Shown in pieces: positions 1 through 11,301 of a stretch of 60,000 nt of DNA. The first letter of the stretch is position 1; each line of letters opens with the position of its first letter. This DNA is from Liolophura sinensis (lineage: Eukaryota > Mollusca > Polyplacophora > Chitonida > Chitonidae): assembly GCF_032854445.1 (NCBI RefSeq), contig NC_088301.1, forward strand, positions 55,603,187 through 55,663,186, read 5' to 3'. Both the position numbers and the translations under genes were made by a program. A model generated the notes under the pieces. That model did not search any database, was not told where the DNA came from, and saw nothing but the letters and a program-made list of their open reading frames with translations.

Positions 1-1495
1 AACTTTTTAGATGGTCATTTTCTGGTTACAGAACATAAAAACATCGCTTAGGGTGTCCAATTAAGGTATCAAATGTTTGGAGCCTTACATACACATACTG
101 AAAGTCTGAAAATTATGCTACCAGCTCTAAAAGCCTCTCCTACATGTATAATGTGCCTCAATTGCTAGAAGTAAACTTCCTATTAACTCATTGGTAAGTT
201 TTTGGGGGTCTGGAACCGAAGCAGACAGAGTCCTATGGGGCATTTTTTATTGTCACCAGTTTACCGAAGTACTTGTACATGTAGTTCCAATTTAGAGTGT
301 ATACCTACGATGTGTTTTAGCATCTCCACATTTGGATATGTAAAACCACCTAGAGCATCATTACTGTGAACCACAATGCTTAGTTCATAAATACTGAGGA
401 ATGTGAGAATGTCTTTCTTTGGGAGACAAACATTACCAAACACACACCATTGCCTGCTCACATTTACAGAAATTAGGTTCAGTATTACAGGTTTACTCTC
501 ACCAGAGTTAGAAAATTCATTTCATTTCATCCACTACGTTTCAGGACATTCATCTTCACATCATAAATGTAGGACCTAAAGATTGTTTAAAAACTGATGT
601 TTGGAGCCGATAGTCACAGATCTGTTGGACCTACTGGTAATACCATTGGTCAGTCAGTGCACTATAAAGATCAGTCATGGGAGTAAGGCCTGTAATATGT
701 TTGGATTATTTAATTTTCACTGATATTTAATATTACTATAAATTCAGAGGCAGAACTGAAAACAGAATAGAAGAAATTTGCAGGGAAGCTGGGACTTTTG
801 TTTGTGAGAAATTTTTTCACTCACCAGAGGCTGTCTGTATAACATATCAGCATTCTTAAAGGAAAACATTATCCAGTTGGTATCAAATTTTATAAAGTTT
901 CCTGGACGCATCAAGCCCAACAGAGTATTTACCAGATCGACCACATACATCAGTGGCTAGGCAGTTGACATTTCATGGACAAACATGAACAAATCTTTCT
1001 GGAGCCATGTACATGCCAATTTAAAGCATTCTACCTTTATTTCATGTTCAAAAAGTTGTATTCCACTTGTACTGAACCCAGTTTTAATACATCATGGCAG
1101 TAAATTGACCTGATTATACAAGTCTACATCCAGTCAAAATAGGAGCAACATCAAAGATGTTCTAATGAACAAAATCACCTCTTTATCTCAAATTCACAAA
1201 TGAAACTTTGTACTAACGGTTTTTTGATTAACATGTACAACCAGAAACAGACATTCCTATACCAGCCGTCAATCAAAATGGATGTATTAGGTCAATAACC
1301 TTCAAATTTTGTTTTAAGTAAACAGGTATTTCTTCAGTTTGTTAAAAAGAATAGTCAGATGTTCACATGCATGTAGGCAAAAACACATCACAGCCTTCTT
1401 ACCGCTGATCCTCAACTGTTTAAGACTATTTTAATGATTTCTTATGTTTTGCAAAAGTTCATCAACATCATTCTTCTAAACATGTTAATGTCAGA
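1..1495. other. 3' flank / probable 3'UTR of gene 1
   Basis: No convincing coding sequence was found. A minus-strand AATAAA at 1041-1036 lies about 455 bases past the stop of the terminal exon and is a plausible 3' end. The rest is AT-rich with no repeat that I recognise. Confidence 0.4.
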
Positions 1496-2142
1496 TCAAC
1501 TACTCTCCTGGGCATTTTCCTCACTCCCGGAGTTTAGAGATTGCTGTTCATCTGGTTGTGGTATTAGAGTGGGCGGTGAAGTAAAGGTAAGAGGGCCACC
1601 ACTTTTGGTAGCTTTGGCTTTCAGCTGACTTCTCCTACTGTTGAAGACAGCTTGGCTTCTTCCAAACAGTGGCGACTTGCTGATAACATGTCCATAACCT
1701 TTAGCCGAGAGGTAACGGTCCAAGTTGTACCGAAGGTTTGAGAACGAAACAGCATCATAGTCTCCACCAGAAGTTTTTTTAACTACTGCCAGGAAATCCG
1801 CTAAAAGGCCATCCAGATCCTCTGGCGGGATTGTTTCAACACGACTTCTACTGTATCTACCTGAGCAGCTGTTAAGCCATCTCTCAAATATTGTGGCTGA
1901 ACTCCTGGAGTTCTTGTCAGGACAGCTGCTCAAGCTAGTCCGTTCATCCCTGCTATTTGGTCCAGTGCCTCTTCCTTGTCCTCTACACACTTTACTTGGG
2001 ACTCCATATCGAAATGGCTTGTGTACATGCAGCTTTTCACTAGGCTTTGATGCTGCAGCTGCTTCTGCTTTTACAAAGTCTGGGTTAACACTTCCTGGAG
2101 TAATAAAAGCGCCAAAAGTCCATCCATGCCAGGCCAAGGCAT
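1496..2142 (-). CDS. Core-binding-domain terminal exon, gene 1
   Basis: The exon begins after acceptor gccggttccag with a phase-1 codon and ends at a stop at 1498-1496, encoding about 215 residues. The first ~95 residues are a Ser/Lys-rich linker. The domain follows: TIFERW, a basic stretch, then ETIPPEDLDGLLADFLAVV, SGGDYDAVSF, LRYNLDRYL and a GY..VISKSPLF motif, then SQAVFNSRRSQL. This matches the N-terminal SAM-like core-binding domain of Crypton-type tyrosine recombinases and Crypton-derived host genes. The C-terminal tail is short and Ser/Pro-rich. No catalytic domain follows. A possible polyadenylation signal (AATAAA on minus) is at 1041-1036. Confidence 0.85.
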
Positions 2143-5100
2143 CTGGAACCGGCAAGAAAAGTTTAGTCTTAATCCGGACGTACACAAAAAGTACACGATT
2201 AGCAGTAATCTGCCAATACATGCAGCTGCATAAGGATGTTTTCTGTCATAAAGATATGGGTGAATAACTGGGGGGGTAAAAAGTTAAACTAGTTCTTCTG
2301 ACCTATGTAACAGTGAATGATACTGCACATCCAATAAATACACTGGTACATGTATGTTCTTTAAGCATGCCAAGACAGGTTTCAATTACATGCCAAGTAT
2401 TGATACCAGTAATACCACATTCAGATAGACTGTTTCTGATAAATACATTTCTATACTGATGTCTATTCACTAAACACTGCATCCAATTTCTTGTATAAAT
2501 TTTCACCTGTATCAATAACTTATGTCTAACAGTATGTCCTATATACAGGTCTATAATGTTGTACATATAAATATTTCTGTAGGACCTCCCCGGCCATATG
2601 TGGGAAGGTCTTCCAGCAACCTGCGGATGGTCGTGGGTTTCCCCCGAGCACTGCCCGGTTTCCACCCACCATAATGCTGACCACCGTCATATAAGTGAAA
2701 TATTCTTCAGTAAGGCATAAAGCACCAATCAAAAAAATAAATAAATAAATTTGTGTAGGAATGTTTACTCATACACCCCCCTGACATTACAATGCTGTTT
2801 TTTGAGGGCAAATCTGCTTATCATGTTGTACATGTAAACGAAGATTGTTGTATAAAGTTTGTTAGCTACTGAGTCTGTCACACATATATAAGATATAAAA
2901 CACACAGTGTATGTTAAGTCAATTCAGCACAACATAACGGTTAACACTTTAAGAATCAACAATTAACAAGAACCTGAAGGTTTTTTGCGATCACACTTCA
3001 AAAGTGACACATTTATTACTGTGTTATACTGATTTATTTATTCATTTGTTTGGTTGGTGTTTCACACCGTACTCAAGAATATTTCACTTATATGACGGCG
3101 GCCAGCATGTGTTTTATTGAATCGAGAGTTGTAATGAGGCATGTTCTAATGAGGAAGAGGTGTATTAAGAGAAAATGAAATGTAATTTTGTCTATAAAAT
3201 TAAAGCCATTGGACTTGAGAGATCTAATAACCATTTATAACTGACATTCTGTTACATAATAATAGTATGCTAGAAATGCCGTCTCCTGTCTATATATACA
3301 CACTTCTAACATAAGAGAAAAGAAAATAAGAAAAATATTGATGACTCGCTAATCTAAGCATTAAAATATGTGCAAGTTTTCATGAGGGATTGATCTGCAA
3401 TCATGTTCATAAACTTATTTCTATTTCAACCAATATTATTCCACTCAACAGAGTGTACAAAATGTTGTGGGTGCTTAAGACAGGCGTTAAGTGAAAGCTC
3501 GCTTAAAAGGCTCTCACATGCTTCTAGCTTGCTTTAATTAACAAACTTTGCACACAAATCTTGAACACCAAGGTCGGGTACCGTAATAGCGACTAACAAA
3601 ATAATAATGTAACAGTGCTACGGAAACTGGACGTAAATACACTTAAAAAATAGATGATACGCTTCCAAAAATTAAAACAGTGCCTACTGTAAACGCCCGA
3701 AGATTTGTGTGTACGCGTAAGCTACCGTACACGCGAGATTTAAAGCAGACGGTCCTGTCAAAATCAAAAGCAAACCATGTGCTATTTGTCTTTGTGACGT
3801 TCTCGAGTGTTTGCCATGAAGAAGATGTAGCAAAGGGTTAAAAATGATCTTTTTGGTTACTATACTGCAAGTTCTGCTTCTATATTGCCCAAAGTCATCC
3901 TAATATCGCTTCCAAATATCTAATTTCAATTTCCCACGGAATCGTCAGTCTGCAGCGTTAAAGTATCATCGAGGGTCCAGTTCCTGACATATACGTGTAC
4001 CTATGATTTCTTGAAGAGAAGCTAATGCAATTTAATAAAAAATATCATGAGAACAGCTAGCAACACATGCACTGAAACACCTTAGATTTATACTATATAC
4101 TGACAATAATTAAAGCACAAAATAAATTCTTGTCTTCTAATGTAGGAACTACATTTGGATTTAGCCTATATGAACAACCATTTTATCATCGTTTGACTCA
4201 AAGACGGGAGTTGTTAACAAGTTTGTACAGGCCAAGAAATGTTTAGACAGGTAAAAGAAAATTTACCTGTCGCATCAGGCTGGTTACCGTAAAACAAATA
4301 ACACTGCAACCACTACTATTAAAACACAAGGAATGAAAAGAATAAGAATACTAATACAGAATAAAATTGTCAGTGAGTGAATTATTGAAATAACCCACCA
4401 CACAGGTTGATATGTTTTAACTGTATTAACTTCATTCAAACCCATTCCCCTTGTGAAAGGGCTAAAATAATCACTTTATTCTAGAATGTTTTGGGCAATT
4501 TATAAGTAGGCCTACATCGACTTGTATACCTGGTAGTCCTGTATAACTACGAAGGAAAGACTCTGTACATGTCAGCCTACTATACATGTATGTACATGTC
4601 TTTTCTTCACCCTCTTTCACTCCATCAACTTCACACTTTCCAGGTGTATTACTCAAAATAATGAAGTGTTCATTATTTGGGGGGGGGGGGGGGGGTGATG
4701 CGTTTTGTGGCACCATATACTTGGAAAGTCGAAAGTAACGTACTCCCTCTCTTTCAAAGTTAGGAGTACCATACTCCCTCTGACAAAAAATTATCTGTGG
4801 CACTGATGTAATAAACATGCTCACACTTCACTGAGCAGTCAGTTTATGTTCCTACCATTCATGTTTTCCTTACTATTAATTATAATGAATTATGATTAAT
4901 ACATGCACTTCACAACAGGGCGAGGCACAACCTGATTGTTTTTCTTTCTTTGATCCCCATTTTGTGACAAACTGGAATTTCCAGCACTCTCTGGAGATTA
5001 AGCGTGATTACCCAGTACCTTTACACATGTTGAGTCACTGGAGTGTCAAGTCACATATCCATTTAACTGCAGAGCTCTTTGTGTACAAAGTTATAACAGA

Positions 5101-8100
5101 ATTTAGCACACCGCAAATCCATACTTGCAAACTAGGCCTACTAGCTGTCAAGGCGAAATTGTCAAACTGTGATTAAAGGAACATCTACACATTTGCATTT
5201 GCCACACCGCAGCTAAAAATTTATGTGTCATTCTGGTGTAATTTGAAAGATTATCAAATTTCGCCGTATTTCATAAAAATGAACAGTTAATTTACTGTTG
5301 ATTAAGTTCCCCTGGATGAAATTATAGTCATACAGATTGGTTTTATCTATATGTAGGTACAAGCCACATACAATCACAGCGCTCGAAATTTCCACCTGTG
5401 TACCCATTGATGACGTGATTTTTGCTGGCAAAAGGCAAAACAATAATCTTACCAAATTTGCCATCAGATAATTATAAAACACGCCCTTTATTTTGATATA
5501 TAGCCAGTGACCCATATCTGAGTTGTGCGAATTCCTGAATGTGATAAGTCATACAAATTCTTTCTGCTGTGTGTTTAATGGGAGATTCTCGACATAAAAA
5601 ATCAGGAAGAGGAACTCTTATGCAATAAGAGACTAGTTCCGACTGTAACAAAGGAAAATGTGCGTGTGGACTAACACACATGTGCTTCAGTGGAATTCTA
5701 CAGAAAGATGATGACAGATATTTCTCAGTGAAATTTGTAGCTGAAATACTTTCAATACACATATTTGATGCATAAGAAGGGTTCTGAGTTGACAATCGTT
5801 CACTAGATAATGCTGTGAGGTGAGTTTCACGTACTGGCTAACCCGAACAATCGTTTGCCGTTTGAACTGAGGGCTGCAGTGTACAATGACCTAATACTTT
5901 GTTCAATATAATTCATGGGTAAAATTAGAGAGGTACATTTGGGCCTAATTGTCTGCCACCTCACTGTCAGTGATTTGATCCATGTGGTGCGGATTGACAA
6001 CGAAAGCTGCCATGCCATCGTGTGACAGTGTAAAACTTAAGGTCATTTACTGTACCTCAAGTAAGCAAATGATGAAAAGAATTCCAAAACCTTAAACCTG
6101 TTTATTTCATTCACATAATAGTATTTGGATGAAATAAACTAAATCTAGCTTCCAACCCCACTCTATACACAGACCTGGTTCAGCTTCGGAATCTAGCCAA
6201 AGAGGAAAGTAAGTGTCAGGCTGTGAACCTTGTTTATGAATGAGTCCCAATAAAAAGAAAGTCCTCTAAAATAAGCACTATCACATTGAATGGGGCTCAT
6301 AAAAAAATAAATACTCATAAAAGTTTGTGAGATATTCTGGGAATGTTCATCTCTTAGTTTGAACATTTGAATATAAGATGTTCTGATGTATACATGTGTA
6401 CAATTTCATCTGTATGAAGTAGGAGAACTGTATTTGTCAGCACCACACAGAGAATATATTTTAAATTCACACATGTACTTGTGTATCTAAATACCAATAA
6501 AATAAACTTACATGAAACACCCTAGACAGTATTGATCGAAAGTTTCACAGTGTACATGGCCAGTGTATTAAATAGAGGATATTACACAGTGAAGGTTGAA
6601 TACCATAAATATTGTTCAAGTGAGAGATGTAAGTGATAACCCACAAGACGGGAAGCAGTGTAATAGCAAAATGTAACAAAAGTGATATGAAACTAGTGAA
6701 GATATTTTTATCAGTGAAGGAAAAACTGGGGATTTCACTATGTATAAATAATAATAGGTGACGCCTCACAGGGATTCAAGAATGCTGATTTTAGGAAACA
6801 ATATTTGATTCATTAAATTTAGTTTAAGAGTGAGTTTTGTGATATGAAACTCAATATTTTCAGCCAAAAATTCAATTTTAACAGAAATAACTATATATGT
6901 CCATGTACTAGGTTTGTATGCTGAAAACTATATCTTCAAAGAGCTTGGCACTCTCTTTACCTTTAAGAAAAACGGGTCAAAAAAAAAAAATATTCATTTA
7001 TAAAAGGGGGCCTGTGAATCGCAGCCATCACCATTCACATTGCCATAGTACTGAAAACTGGATGTTATACATCCTCATCATGTTGAGGTATCTATCAAAC
7101 TCAATGGGATACAGAAGTTAAGCAAATGCTCCCTGTTGCAAATGAATTACTCTGCAGGAATTAGGGATAAAAGAAAGTTAATGCTAAACAAATGGATGAT
7201 CATCTAAATGTCCAAGGGAGGTAATTCACTTTTGATTCTACTCAATGTTAAAACAATGCACTTTTAAATGAAGAAATAAAAATGGAAAGGTTTTTATATA
7301 ATGTCCATTAATACTTTTCACTGAAAAACCCCTGTTAGCGTAATGAATGTATAGGTAAAGCACTGTTAGCATTTTTTTTTATATGTACACAACAACATTT
7401 CACCTACACTGAAATCGGTAAACAAAAATGTCATACATCAAGGAGAATGACAAGGTAGTAATCACAACACTGACTGCTGTCTCACTGAAACATGAGGCAT
7501 AGACAGTGACACTCGACACAATGCCCTGCAACCCCCATCCAGTCAATCCATGTATACACATACGCATTTGATGTAGTATTTATGTACAAGCGTCAGGCTA
7601 ACCTGTTCTTCCTCTGTTGACGACTCGAACGCTGATATCAAAACAACAACAGAGAAGTCATGTATTTACAGTGCTGCCACACTGTATTACTGGGCATACT
7701 TATGAATAGGATACCAAGCATCCATGGATATACATCTCTACATGTACACACAGTGTACTAGCATGAGGCCCAATTGTATATTATCCATTGACCAGTTCAT
7801 GTCCACTCTGATGGTAAATAACGCTCTAATGTATACTTAACAATACACATGACTGGGCACTGCTAGGAACATAATATTTGATTTTAGCATGCTAACAGCT
7901 ATTTCAGTTTTAATTGATGTCAAATTGTAATTCATGTTTATTTTGAGAAGAAAAATTCTTTCAATCGACATAAGCATACAGTGACAAGTGCATTTACACC
8001 CAAAGCTGTAACTTTGACATGTCCAATGAACTCAGATTTCGTCAAGCTTTCAAATCTGGATGTCCCACAAAAGTTTTATCTCTCACTCCCCACGTTTATT

Positions 8101-11100
8101 TTGTTGAAACAAATATGTCTCAATGAAAATGAAACACTATCCTGGTTAAACCCATGCCGATGAAAGCACTATATAGAATAAATACACTTATTTTGAACCA
8201 TAAATTTGGGTATCTGAATTTTAACCAGTATCAAATTTATAAATTGTCAGAGCTCCTCATTAAAGGATTAGTATCCAGATTGGTTATTTATTCATAATTA
8301 GCTGTGTAAGTATATATTATTAAATTCAGTGTTAAATAATGTTGGAAAAAAGCACAGTAATCTGAATAATATGGCACCAAAATCACTAGATAATGGGGCT
8401 GGGTTTATGCATTTTTTCCGCCAACACTTGGTAGTCTCTGCTGAATGACGTCATACAAGTCCAACTTTTACGAGCTGTCAGACCTTCACCATTTAGTTCA
8501 GTATTAAAAAGCCACACAAGTGACATTAAACATAACAAATTTCTACACGAAATGGTTTGCAGTTCTGCATACCACTGTAAAAATAGGTTGTTGAAGAACC
8601 CTGGAGTTTGTTTTTTCAAGTTTCCAGACGATTTGGCCCTAAGGAAAGCATGGGTTCACAGCATAAGACAGAGGGTTTTATACGCAACAAACACAGCCAA
8701 ATCTTTGCCAGGCTGGCAGGATAAATAATTCCTGGCGAGCAGTGAAATTTTAACAGATGAGAGGATATATTAAGTTTTAAATATAAATATGTACATAAAC
8801 TGGTGATAGGGCTTGGTGGGTGTAAAACAAAGTGCGGGTTCATTCGTCATTAGTTTGATCAATCTTCGGTATGCCGGTAAAGTGAAAGAAAAGAAGCCAC
8901 ACGATGGTTTCCAATGAATGTCGTTTGATACATGCTATCCCATTGGCTGAGTCTCTCGTATGGACTAATGAATTAGCTTTAAACAAATTGTACAGTGTAA
9001 CATAGAATAAAGCTATAGCTTGCCAGTCTGTATTGCCAGTGCAGTTGGAAATTCCTGAACAAAGATCAAATTCAGCGTCTGAAAACTTGGAATCTGAAGT
9101 CTGACCAGAAATGTCAGTGTCATAAATCGGAACTTCAACATCATCCACTATGGGTTCAAATTGATAGAACTGTATATTTGCTTCTGTGTAGCAAGAATCC
9201 ATCTCGAAAATGACATCGTTTAACTGGGCGGCCAGCTGGAGCTCGCCTAGGGTAGTAAATCATTTAAAGTCATAATTATGTTTCTCAGAGACCCTCCTCG
9301 TAACATACTGTTAAACCTGTTATAATGTTTATACTTTGGACAAGTAGCTAAATCAGGACGCTAATCCTTTAAGGATTCACCAACACGGCTTTTAATTTAT
9401 TTTTTCATTTCTACTGGCTTTCCCACATCGTGGCTAATACGCCTAAGTTCCGCCTAATAAGTATGTGTGTTAATTATTGAAAGTTTCCTAAAAAACATGT
9501 CTTTTTAGATCAGCAATAAATAATGTCAAATAATCTTCAAAATAGTAGAATATTTTGTAATTTTTTTTTTTAACTTGGATAATCAAATTCATAAAAAATG
9601 AAAGAAATTAAAAAAAATACACACAAAAACAATAGAAAACACAGGTTACATCCCTTTGTGTCATGATGTGCAATTGTGCAAATGAATATGTGTGCTGTGA
9701 ATATATGCAATAATTGATATTATCCACAATCAATGACTTATTTCTTGAAATATTCAGTTTAGAGGATTTGTTAAATAATTCAACAGACAAAAATCATCTT
9801 TCAGCATTATCCACGATGTTAAAATACACTGATTTGCTCTTGCTAGCTTTAAAGCCATGACATTACAGGAAAAATGGAATTGATGATGAAATGTAGAAAC
9901 TCCTGCATTATGTCCATTTCAGTATACAGTCACACGTCACTAGTCAGCATAGCAACCCTAAGAAATTGGTCAACAGCAGCTTAGTTGAGCACACATTGGA
10001 CATGTCAAAATTACATCCCTGATGCAGAAAAAAATTTGAAGTTAGGAATACGTACCAGAATTAGCTCCAGGGCTAACAGACTGTCCCATCTGCACTGGGA
10101 AAATGGGTAAATCTTGCTGGGAGAGAGAACTTCCTTCCTGATTTAAACTAGCAGCCTCTTCACTCTCTAATATTCTATCTGTTGTGCTTCTTATTATCTC
10201 ACTGGATAATTCTGAAACATTGTTTGAATGCTCTCCCCACACCAATAATAGACATGAGGCTTTCATTGTCCACAATTCCACCCGTGTCTGAACGTCTTTG
10301 TTTTGGAGTTGAATGAGAGTACAACATATCACCGTCTTGCGAGTCTTCCTGACTTGTAATTGTCTCTGTTGCAGAGCGTTTTCTTCCAGCTCCAGGAACT
10401 TCATGTACATGGAATCCCACTGGGTAGATGTCTTCATCCTGAGGCTCTTCTTTTATCACAGGTGACAAAGATGTGACCTCGTCCTTGTTAGAAGTTGGCT
10501 GATAGCTTCGAGGCCTATGGGACTTCGATGCTGAAGATCTTCCATGCAAAAAATTTCTATTTGATTCAGAAAGCAATATTCCATGATTGTGGCCCGAAGG
10601 CTTGGGTGCCGCTTTCTGATTTGCCATTTTTTGAGCTAACATTGCACTGAGAATACCATGCAGCCATACTGGGTCAGGGGTTTCACCAGAGCAATCTACA
10701 AACAACACAAAACTGCACTTTGTACTGAGCTTACTTGTAGATATCTGAAGGCTATATATAAACAGAGACAAATTAGCTCAATCAATAAACAAAAACTGTC
10801 AATATCCAGAATCTTGATAAAGTTATTTATTTATTTATTTGATTGATGCTCAACCCCATACTCATATTTTGTTTTCCATCTATACCATGACATTAATGTC
10901 AGCATTATGGATTAAGGAAATCAGAGTGCCTGACCTAAACCATCAAACTTTGGCTAGTTACTGACACATTTTCACAATTGTGACATCCAGATGTGCACAT
11001 CATATTGGCAGAAGGTATATTCTCAGAGCATATTTTTAGGAAACTAAACCATGACTTCAAAAGAGTCAGAATCAAAAACAGGAGTCCAACCAACTTGTAC

Positions 11101-11259
11101 TTAGCTTCTCTTACCTAAAGATATGGATCCTTTCAATTTGTATTCTGCTAGTCGGAGATCCACCCAGACAGCAAATTGTGAAAGGATATCTGGTTCACTG
11201 CAGAGTTCTCCAATTATGGAGGCAAATTTGAACTGCACTCTCTCTAATGTCACACCCAT
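1496..11259 (-). CDS. Crypton-derived modular gene 1 (whole gene model)
   Basis: Three coding exons are seen on the minus strand: 11259-11115 (N-terminal module), 10695-10056 (linker) and 2142-1496 (terminal core-binding exon). Both introns are phase 1 with GT/AG ends. Coding length sums to 1432 nt, one base too many for an open frame; removing one G from the GGGG run at 10238-10235 (minus strand) would give 477 codons including stop. As written the frame closes early in exon 10695-10056. The gene is head-to-head with the related plus-strand gene at 14.9 kb. The product is inferred to be a nuclear, DNA-binding, non-catalytic protein. Whether this copy is a pseudogene, an allele or a sequencing error cannot be told from the window. 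Additional coding exons in the 7.9 kb intron are possible. Confidence 0.7.
2581..2752 (+). mobile_element. SINE family A, 5'-truncated copy
   Basis: The body and 3' end of the SINE are present: a gtgggaaggtcttccagcaa block, the cccgg...ttccacccaccataatgctg block, the tcatataagtgaaatattct block and an (AAAT)n tail. The tRNA-like head is missing. Compare the copy at 51226-51453, which has the head. Confidence 0.8.
3033..3108 (-). mobile_element. SINE family A, 3' fragment
   Basis: On minus this is the SINE 3' end only: ggccgccgtcatataagtga, a ttcttgagtacggtgtg block and (AAAT)n. The rest of the element is absent. Confidence 0.8.
3743..4835. repeat. Intronic segment duplicated at 17.5-19.9 kb (copy 1)
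   Basis: Collinear similarity to the copy at 17517-19875 is visible in several blocks in the same order: gcagacggtcctgtcaaaat, gaagatgtagcaa, ctgcaagttctgc, gagaagctaatgcaa, attaaagcacaaaataa, then much later ccaggtgtatta and tagaaatttatgg-like blocks. Copy 2 carries about 1.2 kb of extra sequence. The two copies share the same chromosomal orientation but lie in genes on opposite strands. Confidence 0.7.
8551..8780 (+). pseudogene. Decayed THAP zinc-finger domain
   Basis: From the ATG at 8551 the plus strand reads MVCSSAYHCKNR, then GVCFFKFPDD..LRKAW, the typical start of a THAP domain (Cys-x-Cys pair, CKNR, the FxFP motif and the invariant Trp). The frame stops at 8725. Traces of the second half (a C-E-H-F-like block and a TDER-like block near 8735-8765) are visible only across frames, so the zinc-binding C-x2-H half is broken. 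It may be a remnant of a P-element-like or other THAP-bearing transposon, or a dead host-gene exon. No transposase core or terminal repeats were identified around it. Confidence 0.55.
10056..10695 (-). CDS. Linker exon (D-CSGETPDP) of gene 1, with frameshift
   Basis: Acceptor tgtttgtag leads into CSGETPDPVWLHGILSAML, the end of the helical N-terminal module shared with the other two copies. Then comes a low-complexity linker with a psi-K-x-E SUMO-type motif (IKEEPQDE), a GRKRSATET basic patch and PKQRR, which together look like a bipartite nuclear signal. At 10235-10238 a run of four G (minus strand) shifts the frame just after NESLMSIIGVG. The frame continuing one base over (HSNNVSELSSE onward) runs open to the donor at 10056 (G|GTACGT, phase 1). 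The exon is 640 nt, while 639 nt would keep phase 1 at both ends. The paralogue at 15315 carries NESLMSIINAGEGS at this point and is uninterrupted. Confidence 0.8.
10823..10915 (-). mobile_element. SINE family A, degenerate 3' fragment
   Basis: On minus this shows a diverged ccataatgctgacatta-like block, a gagtatggggttgagcatcaatc block and (AAAT)n. It matches the 3' end of family A but is old. Confidence 0.55.
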
Positions 11260-11301
11260 GGCTGTATTTAGAGCAACATATGGTGTTACTGTCGCCTCAA
11301 A
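11115..11301 (-). CDS. N-terminal module exon (MGVTLERVQ), gene 1
   Basis: The exon follows acceptor gtgtttcag and ends at donor GTAAGA; 11301-11260 is 5'UTR and coding runs 11259-11115 (48 codons plus 1 base). The start codon is chosen because protein similarity among the three copies begins exactly at this Met, and it sits in GCCATGG. The 48 residues are identical to the copy at 14953-15097, yet 12 codons differ silently, which indicates purifying selection on the protein. The sequence looks all-helical (LERVQFKFASIIGEL, then a Trp-containing FAVWVDLRLAEYK helix). I do not recognise the domain; it may be a protein-interaction fold that continues into the next exon. Confidence 0.85.

Larger units (their letters stand above)
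2143..10055. other. Large intron of gene 1 (7.9 kb)
   Basis: This phase-1 intron holds SINE fragments (2.6 kb, 3.0 kb), one copy of a duplicated segment (3.7-4.8 kb) containing a 17-G run at 4679-4695, and a THAP-domain fossil at 8.5-8.8 kb. The short ORFs across 4.9-8.2 kb show no recognisable protein. No further core-binding exon was found in it. Confidence 0.5.

Noticed and set aside
4471-4824. 117-codon minus-strand ORF with a poly-Pro run
   Set aside because: The Pro run comes from the 17-base homopolymer, and the region is a duplicated noncoding segment.
7590-7640. Possible 29-nt minus-strand exon of gene 1 (AFESSTEEEQ) between acceptor-like and donor-like sites
   Set aside because: It would end in phase 0 and break the phase-1 join to the terminal exon at 2142.
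8840-9202. 120-codon minus-strand ORF (MDSCYTEANIQ) with a fair start context
   Set aside because: No recognisable domain; it lies beside the THAP fossil on the other strand and may be chance or transposon debris.
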